From contig NZ_CALLDG010000058.1 of NCBI RefSeq assembly GCF_937999985.1, positions 1 to 35,479 of the forward strand: a stretch of DNA of 35,479 nt, read 5' to 3'. The first letter of the stretch is position 1. Every line of letters starts with the position of its first letter. Source of the DNA: an uncultured Corynebacterium sp. GTDB lineage: Bacteria; Actinomycetota; Actinomycetes; Mycobacteriales; Mycobacteriaceae. The notes beneath the pieces were generated by a model that saw only the letters and a list, made by a program, of their open reading frames with translations, had not been told where the DNA came from and did no database searches. The translations under genes and the position numbers were made by a program. Shown piece by piece: positions 31,067-35,479 of this stretch.

Positions 31067-31393
31067 TCAGGATAAGACGGTGTAGCCGGCCTCCTCGATG
31101 GCCCGGCGAACCATCTCCGGAGGTACGACACCGGTGACCGTGACGGTGGAAACACCACCAGCAGCGAGTTCAATCCGGACGTCGTCGACCTGGGGGAGGG
31201 CCTGAAGGGCCTGGGTCACGCTTTTCGCGCAGTGCCCGCAGGTCAGGCCGGTGACCTGGTAGCTAGGGGAGGACCCTCCTGCTGACGAGTCGCCGGCGGC
31301 AGGGATGGAGGTGGTGTCGGCACGTGAGGCAGGTCCGCAACAGCTGCAGCCGTTGGAGGCCATCGGCAAGAGGCGGGGCGGGGAGGTGATCAT
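31067..31393 (-). CDS. copZ: Copper chaperone-like HMA-domain protein (CopZ-like)
   Basis: A 108-aa protein. The C-terminal 66 residues are a heavy-metal-associated domain: YQVTGLTCGHCAKSVTQALQAL (metal-binding CxxC) ... VTVTGVVPPEMVRRAIEEAGY. The N-terminal ~40 residues add a short Cys-rich element, SNGCSCCGPAS, seen in some actinobacterial copper proteins. ATG 31393 is chosen for AAGGAG at 7-nt spacing; the open frame further back overlaps the promoter palindromes and would be non-coding. It is the first gene of the copZ-copB-ydhK unit and should pass Cu(I) to CopB. Confidence 0.88.
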   Translation of the reverse strand: MITSPPRLLPMASNGCSCCGPASRADTTSIPAAGDSSAGGSSPSYQVTGLTCGHCAKSVTQALQALPQVDDVRIELAAGGVSTVTVTGVVPPEMVRRAIEEAGYTVLS

Positions 31394-31441
31394 GGGAAAG
31401 CTCCTTCGGTTCGGTGGGGTGCGGCGATGCCGCTCTCTAGC

Positions 31442-31498
31442 GCATACCCCCGGGGGGTATGCTTCCCTAGCGTATACCCCCCGGGGGTATACTTTCAA
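31442..31498 (-). promoter_or_regulatory. copZ-copB promoter with two CsoR-like palindromes
   Basis: On the minus strand TTGAAA (31498-31493), 16 nt, TATACG (31476-31471) forms the promoter. A perfect 10-1-10 palindrome GTATACCCCC/GGGGGTATAC (31472-31492) fills the spacer. A second, GCATACCCCC/GGGGGTATGC (31442-31462), covers the start-site region; the centres are 30 bp apart. The ATACCCC...GGGGTAT pattern is typical of CsoR-family operators. Confidence 0.7.
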
Positions 31499-31537
31499 GG
31501 GGTGGAGGGCACGGCCCTCACGCGGGGCAGGGTGTGG

Positions 31538-32665
31538 TCACCGAGCAGCCTCCTCACTGTCGGGAGGGGACAGTGGGAGGCGGAGGGCAAACACCGCTCC
31601 GCGACCGGGTCCGGGGGAGGTGGCGGTGAGAGTGCCGCCGTGGGCCTCGATCAATGCCTTGGAGATGGTCAGACCGATACCGGCCCCGCCGTTGTCCCGG
31701 CTGCGGGCGGCATCCCCCCGGTAGAAGCGTTCGAAGACGTGTTCGATCTGGTCAGGTGGGATGCCCTCGCCGTCATCGGCGACGTGGATGAGCGCGGTGG
31801 ACGCCCCCTGTCGGTGGACGCTGATCCGGACCTGCCCGTCGGCCGGGGTGTGCCGTAGCGCGTTCGACAGGAGATTGCTCATCACCTGGCCGAAGCGTTG
31901 CCGGTCCACGAGCACCCGGGCGGTGTCCGTAATGGTCTCGACCTGTAAATCGACGCCTTTGTCAGCATAAGCTTCCCTCGCGGCAGCAGCGGCGGTATGG
32001 AGCAGATCCCCGAGCCCTTCCTCCGCCAGGTCCAAATCGATCCGGTGTTCCTGGGCCCGGGAGACATCGTCAATGTCTTCCATCAACCGGGTCAGGCGGG
32101 TGAGTTGGTCAGCCATGATCGTGTGGGTGGCATTATTCCAGTCCACGACCCCGTCCTGGAGACCATCGAGGTAGACCGTGAGCACTGATAAGGGGGTGCC
32201 CATTTCGTGGGCCAGATCAGAGAGCATCTGGCGGCGGACCTGTTCGGTGTGTTCCAGCCGGTCGGCCATGGTGTTGAAGGCATGCGCCAGGGTGGTGACC
32301 TCGGGGCCTGCTTTTCCGGCGGGCACGCGGATACGGGAGTTGCCGGCCGTCAGGCTGGTAGCGGCGCGGGTGAGATCCTGCAGGGGGGTGCGCAGACGAC
32401 GCGATAACCACAGGCTGGCCAGCAGGGCGCTGATCAAGGCGGTGGGCAGGGCGACGGCCAGGGTGATCAGGTTGGCGCCCCGGTAGGCCTGCTCGGCATG
32501 GAACAGCTCCAGCGAGGGGTCCTCCCGGCCGGTCATCAACATATGATCATGGAACAGGGTCGGGCCCACCATCGTGGCCACGGCCGCGGCCACCAGCAGG
32601 CTAATCACCACGACCAACACCTGGGCGGCCAGGAAGCGGAAGGTCAGGCCGGGTCCGTGATTCAT
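31538..32665 (-). CDS. copS: Sensor histidine kinase CopS
   Basis: A 375-aa membrane kinase: helix 1 (about 9-34), a short outer loop (35-64) with HDHMLM and a further His, helix 2 (about 66-88), a HAMP domain and a HisKA domain with phospho-acceptor His153 in LAHEMGTPLSVL (usually HELRTP). The ATPase domain has the N box (MSNLLSNALRHTP), G1 (DDGEGIP) and G2 (GGAGIGLTISKALIEAHGG). The His/Met loop suits periplasmic copper sensing. It overlaps copR by 4 nt (ATGA). The next gene, copZ, has its own promoter 40 bp beyond this stop codon. Confidence 0.88.
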   Translation of the reverse strand: MNHGPGLTFRFLAAQVLVVVISLLVAAAVATMVGPTLFHDHMLMTGREDPSLELFHAEQAYRGANLITLAVALPTALISALLASLWLSRRLRTPLQDLTRAATSLTAGNSRIRVPAGKAGPEVTTLAHAFNTMADRLEHTEQVRRQMLSDLAHEMGTPLSVLTVYLDGLQDGVVDWNNATHTIMADQLTRLTRLMEDIDDVSRAQEHRIDLDLAEEGLGDLLHTAAAAAREAYADKGVDLQVETITDTARVLVDRQRFGQVMSNLLSNALRHTPADGQVRISVHRQGASTALIHVADDGEGIPPDQIEHVFERFYRGDAARSRDNGGAGIGLTISKALIEAHGGTLTATSPGPGRGAVFALRLPLSPPDSEEAAR

Positions 32666-33384
32666 GGCCGCCCCACCCGGTAGCCCACGCCACGCACGGT
32701 GTCGATAAACCCCCGGCCCCGGGTGTCGGTGCCGAGCTTGCGACGCAAGTTGCCGATGTGGACATCGACGATGCGTTCATCACCGACCCAGGTGGTGTCC
32801 CAGACCTCGGTGACCAGGTCGTGGCGGGTCAGCACCTGGCCGGGGCGCAGGGCCAGGGCAACCAGCAGCTCGAACTCCGTGCGGGTGAGCTCCACAGTCG
32901 TCTCCCCCACCCGCACTTGATGGGCGACGGGGTCAAGGATGAGGTCACCAACGATTAAGGGGGTGGTCACCTGCGGTGGGGTGGTGCTGGTGCGCGGGCG
33001 GCGCAGCACCGCATGCACCCGGGTCACCAGTTCCCGGATGCTAAAAGGTTTGGTGATGTAGTCATCCGCCCCCAAGGTCAAACCGCTGATCTTGTCGTCC
33101 TCGCTGCCACGCGCGGTGAGCATGAGGATGTAGCAGTCCGAGAAGGTGCGGATCCGTCGGCACACCTCCAGGCCGTCGAGTTCGGGCAGCCCCAGATCTA
33201 GCACCACAACATCAGGGGAAAAGCGACGGGCTTCGTCCACGGCCTGGGTGCCGGTGTGCGCCTGGCGGGTATCGAAGCCGGCCCTGATGAGGTAGGAGGC
33301 CACCATCTGAGCCAGGGGTTGTTCATCATCGACGACCAGCACCCGCCCCGGGGGCGTGGCGGTGGTCGGTGTGCGGTCAGCCAT
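32662..33384 (-). CDS. copR: Response regulator CopR (OmpR/PhoB family)
   Basis: A 240-aa regulator. The receiver domain (14-130) has the acidic pair DD19-20, the phospho-acceptor Asp63 in VVVLDLGLPELDG and the late Lys in YITKPFSIREL. A winged-helix DNA-binding domain follows (about 145-238: VELTRTEFELLVALALRPGQVLTR, RIVDVHIGNLRRKLGTD). ATG 33384 is preferred because the receiver begins right after it; the frame opens back to 33447 but would then contain the CopR box. The Shine-Dalgarno is weak (GGGG close to ATG). It should activate the copper genes when phosphorylated by CopS. Confidence 0.88.
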   Translation of the reverse strand: MADRTPTTATPPGRVLVVDDEQPLAQMVASYLIRAGFDTRQAHTGTQAVDEARRFSPDVVVLDLGLPELDGLEVCRRIRTFSDCYILMLTARGSEDDKISGLTLGADDYITKPFSIRELVTRVHAVLRRPRTSTTPPQVTTPLIVGDLILDPVAHQVRVGETTVELTRTEFELLVALALRPGQVLTRHDLVTEVWDTTWVGDERIVDVHIGNLRRKLGTDTRGRGFIDTVRGVGYRVGRP

Positions 33385-33444
33385 AGACCCCAGTATTGCT
33401 CCGGCCAGGGGGGGAATACCACCCTCGCTCAGTGCCCGGCGGGG

Positions 33445-33464
33445 CAATCTTCATCAAATCTTCA
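33445..33464 (-). promoter_or_regulatory. CopR box (tandem 9-bp direct repeat)
   Basis: On the minus strand TGAAGATTT-GA-TGAAGATTG, two direct 9-mers with one mismatch at the end. This agrees with the TGAAGATTTnnTGAAGATTT site I recall for CopR of C. glutamicum. It lies 61 bp before the copR start, between copR and the divergent cueP-copO pair. Confidence 0.8.
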
Positions 33465-33789
33465 AACATCACCCTTCGACTGCCGTCACCCCTGTGCCCC
33501 ACCCCGGGCCGGCGGCATCGCCTCCCCTGGTCGGTTCAGCAGGCGCCACCAGGGATTTCACTGCCTGCACCGCATACCCGGGGCGGGTAGAAGGACATCG
33601 CCCACGGCTGTGGGGTGGTGTCCCGGTGGTGACCCAGCCCACCGAATCCACCCCCTTTTCGCCCTGTTATAAGGCTGTGAGCAGGGCTTTTGATTTCTAG
33701 TCCGTCAGGAACCCGTGCTAGATAAAGGTATGACATCGACCTTGAGGCGGTGTCTTCTCACGGTCTTACCACGATCCAAGGAGATTGAC
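33448..33789. other. copR-cueP divergent intergenic region
   Basis: About 340 bp without a convincing gene. It holds the CopR box, a TACCCG-GGG-CGGGTA palindrome (33575-33589) and a hairpin with T-run (33661-33691). The reading frame at 33356-33700 has no ribosome-binding site or recognisable product. Confidence 0.5.
33661..33691 (+). terminator. Hairpin with T-run upstream of cueP
   Basis: GCCCTG and CAGGGC (6-bp stem, 15-nt loop) followed by TTTTGATTT. It looks like a terminator or attenuator between the CopR box and cueP; if real, the cueP promoter must lie after it or transcription must read through. Confidence 0.4.
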
Positions 33790-34365
33790 GTGAAACGAGC
33801 AGCGATCGCAGCCGCCACTCTTGCCCTCACCCTCACGGGGTGTTCGGCCGCCGGCCCGGAACCCACCGCCGACGAGACGGTGTCCCAGGATACATTCCTG
33901 ACTACCCATGGCCTGGCCGACATGGACGCGGTGGAGATCATTGATCACCTCGACCGGCAGAAGGTCACTGAGCGTCCCACGGATCTGATCGCCTCAGTGC
34001 GTGCCGATGAACTGCTGCTCTCGAGCGATGACCAGGAAGTCGTGGTCGATCTTCCCGACAATCAGACGTATGTCTCGATCGCACCCTATCTCACCTCCAC
34101 CCACGACTGCTTCTACCACAGCCTCACGACCTGCCAGGGGGAACTCGACAATGAGGATATCCAGGTCACGATCACCGATGAGGCGACCGGTGAGGTGCTG
34201 GTGGACGAGACGACAACCACCTTCGACAACGGGTTTATTGGCTTCTGGCTTCCCGATGATGCCACCGGCCTGATTGAGGTCAGCTACCAGGGGCGTACCG
34301 GCACCGCGGAGTTTTCCACCGCCGACGACGGTGCCACCTGTGTCACAGACCTGCGCCTGACGTGA
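33790..34365 (+). CDS. cueP: CueP-like copper-binding lipoprotein
   Basis: A 191-aa secreted protein. GTG 33790 has AAGGAG 6 nt upstream; the frame opens earlier without a site. The signal peptide ends in LTLTGC, with Cys18 as the lipid anchor. The mature part matches CueP-family proteins: THGLADMDAVEIIDHLDR near the start, then HDCFYHSLTTCQGEL with the paired Cys and His, NEDIQVTI, NGFIGFWLPDD and a final Cys in ATCVTDL. In Salmonella, CueP stores copper in the periplasm; here it would be membrane-tethered on the outside. It lies 71 bp before the multicopper oxidase on the same strand. Confidence 0.8.
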   Translation: MKRAAIAAATLALTLTGCSAAGPEPTADETVSQDTFLTTHGLADMDAVEIIDHLDRQKVTERPTDLIASVRADELLLSSDDQEVVVDLPDNQTYVSIAPYLTSTHDCFYHSLTTCQGELDNEDIQVTITDEATGEVLVDETTTTFDNGFIGFWLPDDATGLIEVSYQGRTGTAEFSTADDGATCVTDLRLT

Positions 34366-34436
34366 TGGCTCAGCAGGGTCCTCACCTGCGCCTGTCTCCC
34401 GTGTCACTGAAATCTTGCACCAAGGACGGTTAAATC

Positions 34437-35479
34437 ATGACGAACGCTTTTTCCCGACGACAGTTTCTGCTCGGCGGGCTCGTCCTCGCCGGCACCGGGG
34501 CCGTGGCCGCCTGCACCAGCGACCCTGGACCCGCTGCCTCGGCACCAGGTTCCTCTCTTCGCCCCACTCCCACCCCCACTGCGCTCGGTGAGCCGACGGT
34601 GCGCCGGACACTGACCGCCCGGCCCCTCTCTCTGGATATCGGCGGCATCGAAGCCAAGACGTGGGGATACGTCTCTGACACCGGGGATGCGGCCATTGAG
34701 GCCACCGCCGGCGACGTCCTCCAGGTCGATATCACCAATGAACTGCCTGAGAGCACCTCCATCCACTGGCATGGCATCGCACTCCACAACGCAGCCGACG
34801 GTGTGCCCGGCATGACCCAGGACCCCATTGAACCTGGCGAGTCTTTCTCCTATGTTTTTGAAGCCCCCCACGGTGGCACCTACTTCTACCATTCCCACTC
34901 CGGCCTGCAGCTTGATCGCGGCCTCCACGCCCCACTGATCATCCGTGACCCGCAAGACGCTGAGGACCAGGACGTCGAGTGGACCATCGTGCTCGACGAC
35001 TGGGTCGATGGCATTCAGGGCACTCCCGACGATGAGCTCGACAAGCTCACCGGAATGGGTTCGGGCGACCATAACGGGAAGAAGGGGATGGGAGGTCACG
35101 GCCAGATGATGCACGGCTCCCCGGACCGGGTACTGGGCGGGGATGCCGGCGATGTGATGTATCCGCACTACCTCATCAACGGACGTATCCCCCGTGCTCA
35201 CCGGACCTTCGAGGCTCGCCCGGGCGACAAGGCCCGCCTGCGGTTTATCAACTCCGGCGGTGACACCATCTTCAAGGTGGCCCTCGGTGGTCACCGCATG
35301 ACCGTCACCCACACCGACGGCTTCCCCGTCCAGCCCCGGGAGACCGAATCGATCTACCTGTCGATGGGCGAGCGCGTCGACGTCGAGGTCATCCTCGGCG
35401 ACGGCATCTTCCCGCTCACGGCTTTGGCGGTGGGTAAGGACGACCGCGCCTTCGCCGTCATCCGCACCGCCGGCGGCCA
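34437..35479 (+). CDS. copO: Multicopper oxidase CopO-like, truncated by the window end
   Basis: 347 codons are visible with no stop. AAGGA lies 10 nt before the ATG. The N-terminus has a twin-arginine signal (SRRQFLLGG) and a lipobox-like AVAAC (Cys26), suggesting a folded, exported lipoprotein. Cupredoxin domain 1 shows the type 2/3 copper ligands in HWHG and YFYHSHSG. Domain 2 begins around DVEWTIVLDDW. An inserted loop is rich in Met, His and Gly (GMGGHGQMMHGS), like the Met-rich segments that bind Cu(I) in CueO/McoP-type enzymes. It should oxidise Cu(I) to Cu(II) outside the membrane. The C-terminal HCH copper-binding end is beyond the window. Confidence 0.9.
   Translation, partial: MTNAFSRRQFLLGGLVLAGTGAVAACTSDPGPAASAPGSSLRPTPTPTALGEPTVRRTLTARPLSLDIGGIEAKTWGYVSDTGDAAIEATAGDVLQVDITNELPESTSIHWHGIALHNAADGVPGMTQDPIEPGESFSYVFEAPHGGTYFYHSHSGLQLDRGLHAPLIIRDPQDAEDQDVEWTIVLDDWVDGIQGTPDDELDKLTGMGSGDHNGKKGMGGHGQMMHGSPDRVLGGDAGDVMYPHYLINGRIPRAHRTFEARPGDKARLRFINSGGDTIFKVALGGHRMTVTHTDGFPVQPRETESIYLSMGERVDVEVILGDGIFPLTALAVGKDDRAFAVIRTAGG

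Noticed and set aside
34404..35312. 302-aa minus-strand frame opposite copO
   Set aside because: Shadow of the multicopper oxidase, which has a Tat signal, ribosome-binding site and copper ligands.

Overview
The window looks like a chromosomal segment of a high-GC Corynebacterium, probably of the jeikeium/urealyticum type. The main grounds are the conserved block crgA - pabA/trpG - pknB - pknA - pbpA - rodA - pstP - fhaB - fhaA - tRNA-Leu, seen near the origin in corynebacteria and mycobacteria, and the tRNA-Ile/tRNA-Ala pair that usually follows gyrA. Species assignment is inference; no rRNA is present.

Layout. (1) 1-400: terminator of an upstream gene, tRNA-Ile(GAT), tRNA-Ala(TGC) and their terminator. 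(2) 400-4060: a decayed islet next to tRNA-Ala. It holds the C-terminal stub of a tyrosine integrase, an IS3 transposase tail, a 633-aa orphan protein with no recognised family, a palindrome-rich intergenic stretch and two small VbhA-like (Fic-antitoxin-like) genes with no Fic toxin. (3) 4060-5912: a Met-rich acidic lipoprotein, an ECF sigma factor and an RskA-type anti-sigma factor. (4) 6076-9000: a small unknown gene, a membrane-anchored alpha/beta hydrolase and a convergent TetR regulator, with a TTTCGAGTA-type palindrome cluster upstream. (5) 9201-14907: pabB, a Lys/Ala-rich membrane protein, ppiA, a rhomboid protease, crgA and pabA. (6) 14919-25280: the minus-strand growth and cell-wall signalling cluster. 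PknA and PknB are Ser/Thr kinases, PstP is their phosphatase, FhaA and FhaB are phospho-readers, and PbpA/RodA are the elongation transpeptidase and glycosyltransferase. Most junctions are 4-nt overlaps or 3-nt gaps.

(7) 25500-27900: tRNA-Leu, a low-GC Nudix-LOG fusion gene, an IS3 tail and a decayed IS6-family element. (8) 27905-35479: a copper-resistance cluster: frameshifted ydhK-like lipoprotein, CopB ATPase, CopZ-like chaperone, CopRS two-component system, CueP-like lipoprotein and a multicopper oxidase cut by the window end. From memory it resembles the copB-copS-copR-copO locus of C. glutamicum. It carries a CopR-type tandem box between copR and cueP and two CsoR-like palindromes over the copZ promoter, but no csoR gene is in the window.

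No CRISPR array, rRNA or replication origin was seen. The points most worth a second look are the toxin-less pair of VbhA-like genes with altered inhibitory motifs, the 633-aa orphan, the Met-rich sigma/anti-sigma module, the Nudix-LOG fusion, and the G7-tract frameshift in the copper lipoprotein.
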